From an archaeon (GTDB taxonomy: Archaea > EX4484-52 > B79-G9): DNA of 11,764 nucleotides. Under the pieces are notes generated by a model. That model worked only from the letters and a program-made list of their open reading frames with translations, searched no databases and was not told the origin of the DNA. Numbering within the stretch: the stretch's first letter is position 1; every line of letters begins with the position of its first letter. This document shows, one piece after another, positions 1 to 5,627 of this stretch. The DNA lies in NCBI GenBank assembly GCA_013139905.1, contig WSZW01000128.1, positions 1-11,764 on the forward strand, read 5' to 3'. A program made the position numbers and the translations under genes.

Positions 1-396
1 CATCGTATTGCTTTTTTCTGCAAGTATCCAGTATCTAAGATTGGCAATTGTGTATTCTCTTTTAAGTAATATGTAATCTTCGTTTTCTATGTCACCATTC
101 AGTTCATATGCCTCTAATTTTTCCAAAGCAGGACTTAATAGTTTAAGATTATTTTCTAGTGTGGCTGAGAGAACATCGCATTTTTCTTCTTTTGTTAGTT
201 CTGTATTTTTAAGATTTTCAATGTAATTGAATTGGAATTGTAAGCTTGCATAATCAGCGTTTTGTGTTTTGCTTAATTGTTGTATGTAATTAAGTTTTTG
301 TTCGTTTATAAGCAGCCCTAACATTAAACCCATTGTAAATATAATTATCGTAAGGGCACCTGCAAGCATATATTTGTTTTTTCTTATTCTTCTCAT
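1..396 (-). CDS. Single-TM membrane protein, C-terminus cut by window edge
   Basis: An open frame runs from ATG at 396 to the window edge, giving 132 codons without a stop, so the protein is partial at its C-terminus. The N-terminus is basic (MRRIRKNK) and is followed by one hydrophobic segment at about residues 9-30. A charged, probably helical extracytoplasmic part follows, with one Cys in KEEKCDV. The start overlaps the stop of the upstream glycosyltransferase gene in an ATGA arrangement, so translation of the two is probably coupled. I do not recognise the family firmly. Woesearchaeal proteins with a similar N-terminal anchor and a YTIANLRYW-like stretch can continue into a thioredoxin-like domain, but that part would lie outside this window, so this is only a guess. 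Confidence 0.75.
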   Translation of the reverse strand, partial: MRRIRKNKYMLAGALTIIIFTMGLMLGLLINEQKLNYIQQLSKTQNADYASLQFQFNYIENLKNTELTKEEKCDVLSATLENNLKLLSPALEKLEAYELNGDIENEDYILLKREYTIANLRYWILAEKSNTM

Positions 397-1673
397 TTTT
401 TCCAACTCACACTATGCGTTCTTTTTGTTCTTATAAGATCGATAATGCTTATAATCCACATAAAGCTAAGTATTAGATAATAAACTATAAAAAATAGTAT
501 TAGCGGAATTATATATTTTACTTTTATTTTTTCGTCTGTGTATTTGTGTGCTTTTATTATGATTGCTAGATTAATCATAAGCATAATTACAATTACAAAA
601 AGTTTTGCATAATCATAAGAGAATATGGTATTTAAGAAACCAGCAAATATGTTTGAAAATGTTGTGTTGTAATAAAGAAACAAATCAAAATTAAGCAGTG
701 CTAATTGATGTAATTGTTCGTAAAGAGGAACTAAAACACCTTTTACAAACATTAAAATTACAACTAAAAGAAGTAACATACCACTAACAATAGATGGTAA
801 TTGGAACATCCCAAAATCTCCATATTTTTTGTTGAAAATTAAAGATCTATAGTCGTAAAGAGTCATAATTGAACCTTTAAACCATCTGTTTCTTTGTTTG
901 TAAAGTGTTTTTAGTGTCGAGGGGGCAATTGTCGTGACATCACCATCATAAGTTTGCGCTAGTTTGTAATGGTTTTTTTGTAGGCGATATGCTATTTCTT
1001 GATCTTCAACAATTGATTTTTCATCAAAACCGCCCAATAATTGTATGACTTTTTTTCTGTACATTGAAAATGGTCCTGGTGTTACATGGATACAATGTAT
1101 GCTGCTAAGAATAATTTTTACAAATGCATATAATATGTATTCTAGCCATTGCATTTTTTGCACCATGGTTTTAGGATTTCTTACTTTCATTATTGCGGAT
1201 ACCGATGCAATTTGGTCGTCTTCAAAATAAGGCACCATTTTTTTAAGTGTTTGTGGGGATACAAAAGAATCAGCATCAAGACTTACAATAAATTCTCCTT
1301 TGGCTTGACGAATTGCATTATTCATGGCCGCACCTTTGCCTGCATTTTTTTGGTCTATAATTTTTACTGAAATTCCATTTGCATTTTTACTTGTTTTTTC
1401 AGCGAGTTTAAGTGTATTATCATTAGATCCGTCATTTACAACAATAAGTTCTATTAGATTTTTTGGATAATCAATAGAAAATACTGATTTCATTGTATCT
1501 GCAATTGTTTTTTCTTCGTTGTATGCCGGGATAATTACACTGATAAATGGGTATTTGGTTAATGTTGATTTTTTTTTGCGCATCGGTGCTTCAAAAAAAG
1601 TTAATACTAGAAAAATTGTAAGATATAGTGATATTATATAGGTCATCCAAAAAATAATATCTATCCATAACAT
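393..1673 (-). CDS. Membrane family 2 glycosyltransferase (cellulose/hyaluronan synthase-like)
   Basis: A processive-type GT2 that would transfer a sugar from a nucleotide-sugar at the inner face of the membrane. From the ATG at 1673 it has 426 residues. An N-terminal hydrophobic stretch (about 1-27) leads to a GT-A domain with SVIIPAYNEE, the nucleotide-binding DGS (81-83), the metal-binding DAD (133-135), the acceptor-side ED (223-224) and QRNRW (260-264), the QxxRW signature of processive synthases. Three or four TM segments follow at about 290-415. An in-frame GTG lies three codons upstream at 1682. No Shine-Dalgarno is visible at either start, and Pth2 ends about 10-20 nt upstream, so the ATG is a choice by codon. 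Its stop overlaps the start of the next gene. Sugar and product cannot be read from the sequence; poly-GlcNAc, hyaluronan-like or S-layer glycan roles are all possible. Confidence 0.9.
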   Translation of the reverse strand: MLWIDIIFWMTYIISLYLTIFLVLTFFEAPMRKKKSTLTKYPFISVIIPAYNEEKTIADTMKSVFSIDYPKNLIELIVVNDGSNDNTLKLAEKTSKNANGISVKIIDQKNAGKGAAMNNAIRQAKGEFIVSLDADSFVSPQTLKKMVPYFEDDQIASVSAIMKVRNPKTMVQKMQWLEYILYAFVKIILSSIHCIHVTPGPFSMYRKKVIQLLGGFDEKSIVEDQEIAYRLQKNHYKLAQTYDGDVTTIAPSTLKTLYKQRNRWFKGSIMTLYDYRSLIFNKKYGDFGMFQLPSIVSGMLLLLVVILMFVKGVLVPLYEQLHQLALLNFDLFLYYNTTFSNIFAGFLNTIFSYDYAKLFVIVIMLMINLAIIIKAHKYTDEKIKVKYIIPLILFFIVYYLILSFMWIISIIDLIRTKRTHSVSWKK

Positions 1674-1693
1674 AAAAAACACATTTATTTTGA

Positions 1694-2032
1694 TTAATAT
1701 AGTTTTAAATTACCTACAACTAAATTAATTATTTCATCTTCTGCAGGACCAATACCGACGCACGTTATTGTTCCTGGTGCTATTTCTGTTCGTCCTGCAT
1801 CTTTTATTAATGAGCATGGTAATTTTTCTTTTTTTGCTTTGGTGAATATATCTAAAAGTTCTGTTTCTGTTTGTATTTTAAGAACTATCTTTTTATGGCC
1901 TGATATTTCCCACATTTCCGCCTCTTTTTTTGGTGTGTTTTTATATGCTAAAACAGAAGCATGCGCCACTTGTGCACCCAATTTGCCTGCACTTAAATTC
2001 AAATCTTTACGGACTATAATTACTTGTTTCAT
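1694..2032 (-). CDS. pth2: Peptidyl-tRNA hydrolase, archaeal/eukaryotic type (Pth2)
   Basis: It releases tRNA from prematurely dropped peptidyl-tRNA by hydrolysing the ester bond, in the cytosol. At 112 residues it has the full usual length of Pth2. Family landmarks are visible: MKQVIIVRKDL at the N-terminus, K17-x3-Q21-x2-H24-A, the D78-AGRT motif, and the TCVGIGP strand near the C-terminus. It sits 21 nt downstream of a membrane-protein gene and about 20 nt upstream of the glycosyltransferase, in the same direction. No Shine-Dalgarno is visible. A TTTAAATA element centred about 25 bp before the ATG could give it a leaderless promoter of its own inside the operon. Its link to the flanking membrane genes looks positional rather than functional. 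Identification is secure. Confidence 0.96.
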   Translation of the reverse strand: MKQVIIVRKDLNLSAGKLGAQVAHASVLAYKNTPKKEAEMWEISGHKKIVLKIQTETELLDIFTKAKKEKLPCSLIKDAGRTEIAPGTITCVGIGPAEDEIINLVVGNLKLY

Positions 2033-2053
2033 ATAATTGTAATGCGTTTTAGT

Positions 2054-2527
2054 TTATTTAAAAATATATTTTGTTTGTATTACATTTTTTATTGAAAAAA
2101 ACAGAGTTATTAGTATACATGCTATTATAGCCTCGTTAATTAAAGTTATATGTAATATATATTGACTTAAAAATGCACCCGTAAGTATGAAATAACGTGG
2201 CAGATGCGCGCGTTTAGCCCATAAATATGGCGTATATCCCAAAAAAACAATTACAATAAAGCTGATAAATCCTATAGTTAAACTTGTGCCGCCTGAAAAG
2301 GAAAAACCGACAAACACGAAAATATCGCACACACGTTCAACAATTCGTTGATTTTTCTTTGCTTTTTTATCTTTTTTTAAAATCCACGTAATTCCGGTTA
2401 ATATTATAATAAAAATACTCACATTTAGTTGATTTTTTTCAAACAAAGCGTATGTAAGCGCAATACTGGCAATAATTTTAATTGCAAATTTGACATTTGT
2501 ATTTATTTTGATTTTTTTTCGAGCCAT
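2054..2527 (-). CDS. Four- to five-TM membrane protein, possibly degenerate CDP-alcohol phosphotransferase-like
   Basis: With the ATG at 2527 this is a 157-residue, very hydrophobic protein with a basic N-terminus (MARKKIK) and about four or five TM segments. The open frame reaches an ATG at 2581. The shorter start is preferred because a TATA-like element centred near 2554 lies 27 bp before it, which fits a leaderless transcript. Residues 64-107 (ERVCD, a TM segment, a YLWAKRA loop) have the outline of the second half of CDP-alcohol phosphatidyltransferases, where ADRxxD and SYxRA occur. The first half of the signature (DxxDGxxAR) is not visible, so catalytic activity of that kind is doubtful. 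This comparison is by eye and weak. Otherwise it is an unrecognised membrane protein, first in the operon with pth2. Confidence 0.7.
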   Translation of the reverse strand: MARKKIKINTNVKFAIKIIASIALTYALFEKNQLNVSIFIIILTGITWILKKDKKAKKNQRIVERVCDIFVFVGFSFSGGTSLTIGFISFIVIVFLGYTPYLWAKRAHLPRYFILTGAFLSQYILHITLINEAIIACILITLFFSIKNVIQTKYIFK

Positions 2528-2548
2528 GATACAACTAACATTTACACA

Positions 2549-2560
2549 TTTATAATTTAA
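2549..2560 (-). promoter_or_regulatory. TATA box of the membrane protein-pth2-GT2 operon
   Basis: On the minus strand the sequence TTAAATTATAAA is centred about 27 bp before the ATG at 2527. That is the archaeal TATA-to-start distance, so the transcript would begin at or next to the start codon. This also argues against the more distant ATG at 2581. Confidence 0.5.
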
Positions 2561-2584
2561 TCTTGTCTTATTCGCATTCATTCA

Positions 2585-2625
2585 TGTATGTAAATATTCG
2601 TCAGATTTTTACGAAAAAACATACA
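2585..2625. repeat. Two-tier inverted repeat upstream of the operon
   Basis: Outer arms TGTATGT (2585-2591) and ACATACA (2619-2625) enclose inner arms TTCGT (2597-2601) and ACGAA (2611-2615). The element lies just upstream of the operon's TATA box, where it could be a regulator site or an extruded hairpin. There is no direct evidence of function. Confidence 0.4.
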
Positions 2626-3077
2626 TATACGTCGTTTGTTACTCTTTTTAGCGCTTAAAACAATTTGATTTGAATTATAATTCTCACATTTTTATGTAAT
2701 ATTACAAGAATATATATTTTAAAACATAAATATTTTATTATTATTTATTAGATAATTGCGTTATAATTAATATATTATCATATCTATTATAAATCAATTG
2801 TGTCTTCTATAATAGAATAAGATATATTTATTTAATTATATATATTATACTATATTCTATTTTATTTGGGATGAACTTCCCAAATATAATTTTATTACTT
2901 TAAATAGTCTAATCTTCCCAAATATATATCGGTTAAGTACTTAATTGTTGGCGTTTTTAATAATTAATCAATATTTAAATCCTGTTTTTTATGCCCTATT
3001 TTGCTGTTTTAGGTAATATTATACACGTAAAATGAGACTAAAAAGTAATTTTTTGCCAAATTCGTGCTTGTTTTGCT
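2626..3077. other. Gene-free, very AT-rich, palindrome-rich stretch
   Basis: No credible gene is seen on either strand. One 60-base line (2701-2760) has 7 G+C by hand count. Perfect palindromes include GAATTATAATTC (2672-2683), TTAAGTACTTAA (2933-2944) and TTCTATAATAGAA near 2806-2818. The phrase CTTCCCAAATATA occurs twice (2876-2888 and 2914-2926), the first copy forming half of the dyad at 2864-2885. The base composition would suit a duplex-unwinding region, but I see no Orc1/Cdc6 gene and no clear origin recognition boxes, so an origin cannot be claimed. Confidence 0.5.
2864..2885. repeat. 22-bp dyad, operator-like, copy 1
   Basis: Perfect 8-bp arms ATTTGGGA and TCCCAAAT are separated by TGAACT. 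The core GGGATGAACTTCCC matches the core at 3818-3831 in 12 of 14 positions, giving GGGANGAANTTCCC. A half-site with the same flank recurs at 2914-2926. Confidence 0.55.
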
Positions 3078-3114
3078 AAAAAAAAGCCAGCGTTTGTGGG
3101 AGTATTGACACAAA
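3078..3114 (-). terminator. Hairpin plus T8 terminator of the winged-helix gene
   Basis: Read on the minus strand just after the stop at 3130, arms TTTGTG (3114-3109) and CACAAA (3098-3093) with a 10-nt loop are followed by a run of eight T (3085-3078). The position, directly behind a minus-strand gene, fits transcription termination. Confidence 0.5.
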
Positions 3115-3129
3115 TTAATTCTCACAAAA

Positions 3130-3507
3130 TCAGCTAATCATTTTTTTAGACATAAATGCTTTGATAGATAAGAGCATAGCATCAAAAAAGCGCTCTGATC
3201 GATTAGAAAGCTTGTAGTAGTCCCTTTCAATAACTTCTATTAGCCCAACACCCAAAAGCTTGTTTATCATCGTGTAATACGTTGTTTTGCTTATCTCATG
3301 CGCGGTACAATATTCCTGCCACTTTGCTCTTTCAAATCTCCCGCGCTCTCCCGCACTTCTAAGTTCTTTTAGGAACCTGTGGGCATGGTCAGGAAGATCC
3401 GGATTTTTGGTCCCGCGGTATAAAAGCTGTAATAATGATTCAAAGTCCGGAGTCTCCAGAGGTTTTATTGTGATTGTCGTTTGATATCTTTTGGGTTTTT
3501 GTGTCAT
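3130..3507 (-). CDS. Small winged-helix DNA-binding protein, GC-rich relative to surroundings
   Basis: A 125-residue protein with a helix-turn-helix at about residues 62-90 (EYCTAHEISKTTYYTMINKL), followed by a wing (GLIEVIERDYYKLS) and a C-terminal helix. This is a transcriptional-regulator layout; I do not recognise the family. The start is supported by GGTGA (3516-3512) four bases before the ATG and by TATAAAT at 3547-3541, which leaves a leader of roughly ten bases. The middle of the gene is 52% G+C (62 of 120 bases, 3301-3420) and 3181-3480 is 43%, against about 32% in the neighbouring regulator gene and about 12% in parts of the flanking DNA. That contrast suggests recent arrival or unusual constraint. 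A hairpin/T8 terminator follows. It is alone in its transcription unit. Confidence 0.75.
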   Translation of the reverse strand: MTQKPKRYQTTITIKPLETPDFESLLQLLYRGTKNPDLPDHAHRFLKELRSAGERGRFERAKWQEYCTAHEISKTTYYTMINKLLGVGLIEVIERDYYKLSNRSERFFDAMLLSIKAFMSKKMIS

Positions 3508-3540
3508 AATTTCACCAAAATATATAGGGTATTTCTAAGT

Positions 3541-3547
3541 ATTTATA
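3541..3547 (-). promoter_or_regulatory. TATA element for the 3507 winged-helix gene
   Basis: TATAAAT on the minus strand is centred about 37 bp before the ATG, which puts transcription start near 3518 and leaves room for the GGTGA ribosome site. A second TATATA at 3526-3521 lies too close to the ATG to be the main box. Confidence 0.4.
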
Positions 3548-3600
3548 GTTTTCCGTATTCCGATACATATTAGAATGATATTCCAAAAAATTGGTTTTTA

Positions 3601-3616
3601 AAAACGGTTCCGTTTT
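3601..3616. repeat. Inverted repeat AAAACGG-TT-CCGTTTT
   Basis: Perfect 7-bp arms with a 2-bp centre in the 343-bp gene-free region between the two winged-helix genes. It partly overlaps the first copy of the 23-bp direct repeat. Likely a protein-binding site by form; function not shown. Confidence 0.45.
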
Positions 3617-3633
3617 AGATACTATAGGAATAG
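3611..3633 (+). repeat. 23-bp imperfect direct repeat, copy 1
   Basis: It begins CGTTTTAGA and ends GGAATAG and matches the copy at 3702-3724 in 17 of 23 positions, with the differences confined to the centre. Conserved ends around a variable centre are typical of a site contacted by a dimer. Confidence 0.5.
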
Positions 3634-3701
3634 ACCTCATTCTCACAAGATAGACCAGATATTGCCCCAATTTCATACAAAAATAAACAAATGAACATTT
3701 T

Positions 3702-3724
3702 CGTTTTAGACATATACGGAATAG
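3702..3724 (+). repeat. 23-bp imperfect direct repeat, copy 2
   Basis: Same ends as copy 1, offset by 91 bp. It is followed by CCGTTTTT, so ACGG-AATAG-CCGT forms a small hairpin at its end. A related CGGAATA lies on the minus strand at 3562-3556, nearer the promoter of the 3507 gene. Confidence 0.5.
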
Positions 3725-3816
3725 CCGTTTTTTAAGATCTTGAAAAATAAGCATTTAAATGGGAAAAACGTTCTATAAAAACTGTCATTTTCAAGACATA
3801 AAAATTAAATTATAAA

Positions 3817-3832
3817 TGGGAAGAATTTCCCA
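3817..3832. repeat. 16-bp dyad, operator-like, copy 2
   Basis: Perfect arms TGGGAA and TTCCCA around GAAT, lying 20 bp beyond the stop of the 3852-4193 gene and about 310 bp upstream of the 3507 gene. It shares the core GGGANGAANTTCCC with the dyad at 2868-2881. A degraded third copy, AAATGGGAA, occurs at 3758-3766. Confidence 0.55.
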
Positions 3833-3851
3833 GAAAACCAACAAAAAAAAT

Positions 3852-4193
3852 TTATTTCTTTTTCTCTTTTTTCTTAGGAAGTTTGCTCATTTTACGTGTA
3901 AGATTTTCAAGATTAAACGCAATATCGTCGCCTGTTTCCGTTAATTTAACGTATTTCACGCGTCCTTTTTTATCAAATGCAACCAAATTAAGCTTTTCAA
4001 AAAGATCAAGTATCTTTACTGTATGCGAATATGTACAATCTGCCACCTTGGCGAGCGTGGATGCATACGTTTTTTCGCCACCATTCTTAAGACCTACAAG
4101 TATTTTTACTGGTTTTTCATGTAAAAATAAATCTTCTATTATTGATTTTTCGCCATTCATAAATTCACATACTCTATTATTTGATATATTCAT
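3852..4193 (-). CDS. Winged-helix transcriptional regulator
   Basis: A 113-residue protein with one winged-helix domain: HEKPVKILVGL helix, ASTLAKVADCTYSHTVKILDLFEKLNLV as helix-turn-helix plus recognition helix (about 44-71), the wing KKGRVKYVKLTETG, then a helix ending in a lysine-rich tail (KKKEKKK). This is the common layout of short archaeal MarR/ArsR-like regulators, which bind DNA as dimers. Two starts are possible. ATG 4193 has several TATA-like runs upstream at 4201-4220. ATG 4160 (MNGEKSI) has AATATATC centred about 26 bp before it and would remove an atypical 11-residue leader. The domain is intact either way. It stands alone between AT-rich spacers, and ligand and targets are unknown. 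Confidence 0.75.
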   Translation of the reverse strand: MNISNNRVCEFMNGEKSIIEDLFLHEKPVKILVGLKNGGEKTYASTLAKVADCTYSHTVKILDLFEKLNLVAFDKKGRVKYVKLTETGDDIAFNLENLTRKMSKLPKKKEKKK

Positions 4194-4306
4194 TACATTA
4201 TATATTATATTTTAATTATATTATATTCGCTATATTCTATATATATGGTTTAATTATTCATATGTTATTTATATTTTTGTAGTATATATATGTTTTGGTT
4301 TTTAAC

Positions 4307-4732
4307 TCACCCGATATATTCTAAATTTTGTTTCTTTTTGTGAGTAATCGTAGGCAGGCTAATTGGTGGCGGGAGTGTTACCTGTTCTGAAAGTGTGATT
4401 GTTTGTATGATGCATTTAGCAAGAATTGTATTTATTACAACATGACTGACTTTATCCGGAAGTTTTTTATCTTCTGTGAATGTTTTTTTGATATTTTCTA
4501 CATCCCCGCGATAAAGCACATTACCTGTTATAGTAATATTGCCTATACTTTTTTCTTCCTGAACGTAATTTGTTGTAAATTTGAATCCTATTTGTGAGAT
4601 TTGATCCTCAAATATCGGTAGTTTTGTTTCTTTTACGCCTAAAATGTTAACATTATTATCTATTCTAATATTTCCTTTAGGAGTCGCAGTTTTTTTTGCA
4701 TTAATACTATCTAAATTAAATCCGACAATCAT
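4307..4732 (-). CDS. Conserved archaeal protein of unknown function
   Basis: From the ATG at 4732 (MIVGFNLDSI) it has 141 residues. The open frame begins at a GTG at 4741, but the ATG is better: GGAAGTGA (4745-4738) lies five bases before it and a TATA run lies about 25-30 bp upstream. The order is an N-terminal strand with IKNN-like IRIDNNVNI, a beta-rich centre (FKFTTNYVQ, IGNITITGNVLYRG), a helix (LPDKVSHVVINTILAKCIIQTITLSEQV) and a proline-rich end (LPPPISLP). I recall this pattern as a widespread archaeal family without an assigned function. The strands-then-helix-then-Pro layout distantly recalls SecB-like proteins, but that is only a resemblance. No membrane segment or signal is present. 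Confidence 0.75.
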   Translation of the reverse strand: MIVGFNLDSINAKKTATPKGNIRIDNNVNILGVKETKLPIFEDQISQIGFKFTTNYVQEEKSIGNITITGNVLYRGDVENIKKTFTEDKKLPDKVSHVVINTILAKCIIQTITLSEQVTLPPPISLPTITHKKKQNLEYIG

Positions 4733-4748
4733 TATGTTCACTTCCGTA

Positions 4749-4768
4749 CATATTATATATTATATATT
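4749..4768 (-). promoter_or_regulatory. TATA-rich promoter of the 4732 gene
   Basis: On the minus strand two overlapping ATATATAAT runs lie about 24-32 bp before the ATG at 4732. Together with the GGAAGTGA ribosome-site-like sequence they support that start over the upstream GTG. Confidence 0.45.
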
Positions 4769-4785
4769 GTTGTGGTGTTTTTATA

Positions 4786-4860
4786 ATGGGCTGTTGAAGT
4801 ACTGAGATATTGATACATCGAGATACTAATATATTGTAATGCTAATAAAAAACAACCCAT
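4786..4860 (-). other. Long-armed RNA stem-loop directly after the DUF5658-like gene
   Basis: Arms at 4860-4851 and 4795-4786 pair fully over 10 bp in minus-strand RNA (AUGGGUUGUU with AACAGCCCAU, one U-G pair). In plus-strand RNA the same position would be a C-A mismatch. The 55-nt loop holds a 12-base near-repeat (GAGATATTGATA 4804-4815, GAGATACTAATA 4820-4831). It begins one base after the stop codon. No clear T-run follows, so it may be a 3' UTR element rather than a simple terminator. Confidence 0.45.
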
Positions 4861-4861
4861 A

Positions 4862-5170
4862 TTAGATCTTATAAATATTCTTGTATGCGTGAGAGTTATG
4901 TATGACCGTAAATACATATATAAGAACAAATAAACTAAGGAGCCCGTTTGCGATTAATGTATTCTGCACGTTTAGAAAGTACATAATACCAATAACAAAC
5001 AAAAGATCTACAACTTTGAATATCGTAAAATCAATTGGCTTGTGTTTTAACAAAAATCGTGCAAATGGATTCTCTTCAATGCGATTCCCAAATCTTTTTG
5101 TCATCCGTAGCGTTTGAAATAAATCAAAGAACCATAATATGCTAAGCAAGATAACAAGAATAAAGAACAT
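4862..5170 (-). CDS. Three-TM membrane protein, DUF5658-like
   Basis: A 102-residue integral membrane protein with TM segments at about 2-20, 48-67 and 72-91. The sequence D16-LFQT20 inside the first segment, E33-NPFARFLL after it and FKVVD (51-55) opening the second are the pattern I associate with DUF5658 proteins, whose function is unknown. The C-terminal HNSH motif (91-94) also fits. It follows the 5182-5403 gene by 11 nt in the same direction, with GGGAATGAT just before the ATG as a weak ribosome site, so the two are probably co-transcribed. The family call is from memory of the motif and would need a profile search. Confidence 0.75.
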   Translation of the reverse strand: MFFILVILLSILWFFDLFQTLRMTKRFGNRIEENPFARFLLKHKPIDFTIFKVVDLLFVIGIMYFLNVQNTLIANGLLSLFVLIYVFTVIHNSHAYKNIYKI

Positions 5171-5181
5171 ATCATTCCCAT

Positions 5182-5403
5182 TTAAATTATTTCTTGTACT
5201 TTTAGGTATACAAAAAGCATGAATATAGCCATCGCCAAAAACATAATCACTTCAAGTATGTCATTTCTATTAATTTTTTTATGTCCAAAAAGAAATTTAT
5301 TGAACTTATTAGGTGCTTTTTTAGATGTAACTTTGGTCTGTTTGATAGTCTTTTTTACAATTTTTGTTGTTGTTTTCTTTTTTATAATCTTTTTATTTGC
5401 CAT
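5182..5403 (-). CDS. Small lysine-rich protein with C-terminal TM anchor
   Basis: A 73-residue protein. The first 48 residues are very basic and Lys/Thr-rich (MANKKIIKKKTTTKIVKKT), then one hydrophobic helix at about 49-70 (ILEVIMFLAMAIFMLFVYLKV) ends the chain. This is a tail-anchored layout with the basic part in the cytoplasm. The basic stretch could bind nucleic acid or ribosomes, or simply orient the helix. GGGTG (5415-5411) lies seven bases before the ATG as a ribosome site. It is the first gene of a pair with the DUF5658-like protein. No family is recognised, and low complexity limits any homology search. Confidence 0.65.
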   Translation of the reverse strand: MANKKIIKKKTTTKIVKKTIKQTKVTSKKAPNKFNKFLFGHKKINRNDILEVIMFLAMAIFMLFVYLKVQEII

Positions 5404-5461
5404 TTAAAAACACCCATTATAAATCAATTAATCTTAATTAAGGTTTGTTTTATTTTTATAG

Positions 5462-5507
5462 GTATGCATAGACATAAGATACGTCTGTGTCAGACGACAC
5501 AGCATAC
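5462..5507. other. Nested, mutually exclusive hairpins in the divergent intergenic region
   Basis: Outer arms GTATGC (5462-5467) and GCATAC (5502-5507) enclose CTGTGTC (5485-5491) paired with GACACAG (5496-5502). An alternative hairpin CGTCTG (5482-5487)/CAGACG (5491-5496) uses part of the same bases. TTTTTATA at 5453-5460 lies about 26 bp before the hairpins, so a short plus-strand RNA is conceivable. It sits between the divergent 5403 and 5619 genes. Confidence 0.4.
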
Positions 5508-5585
5508 AAAAAGAACAAAAACACATTTTCAATTTCTATAAGAATCGTTGGTGTGAGTGTATGATTGGTTTTTTAATATCGAAAA

Positions 5586-5594
5586 CTATATAAG
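5586..5594 (+). promoter_or_regulatory. TATA box of the MNT/HEPN operon
   Basis: CTATATAAG is centred about 29 bp before the ATG at 5619, so the transcript would start within a few bases of the start codon and lack a ribosome site. The first AAGTAA operator half-site overlaps it. Confidence 0.55.
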
Positions 5595-5627
5595 TAATAA
5601 CTTACTTATATAAGTAATATGTTACTT
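5592..5627. promoter_or_regulatory. Four-half-site operator with exact 10-bp phasing
   Basis: AAGTAA (5592-5597), TTACTT (5602-5607), AAGTAA (5612-5617) and TTACTT (5622-5627) alternate in orientation with starts exactly 10 bp apart. The middle pair forms the perfect 16-bp palindrome TTACTTATATAAGTAA (5602-5617). The array runs from the TATA box through the start codon, so an occupied site would block transcription. The winged-helix domain of the product of the very next gene is the obvious candidate ligand. Confidence 0.65.

Noticed and set aside
2054..2581. Longer N-terminus of the operon's first membrane protein from ATG 2581
   Set aside because: The extra residues contain the predicted TATA box, and the ATG at 2527 sits at the leaderless distance from it.
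2626..3077. Replication origin in the very AT-rich stretch
   Set aside because: AT content and palindromes are suggestive, but no Orc1/Cdc6 gene, no repeated origin recognition box and no strand-skew evidence can be shown from this window.
3512..3754. An 80-codon open frame on the minus strand just upstream of the 125-residue regulator
   Set aside because: It lies across the inverted and direct repeats and the promoter of the next gene, has an odd Cys/Arg/Tyr-rich composition, no ribosome site and no recognisable domain. Treated as chance.
4742..4861. C/D box small RNA in the loop region around 4800-4850
   Set aside because: A CTGA is present on the plus strand, but no RTGATGA C box stands at a proper distance on either strand.
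5592..5627. CRISPR-like or tandem repeat array
   Set aside because: The units are 6-bp half-sites alternating in orientation at 10-bp spacing over a promoter, which is an operator layout and not repeat-spacer structure.
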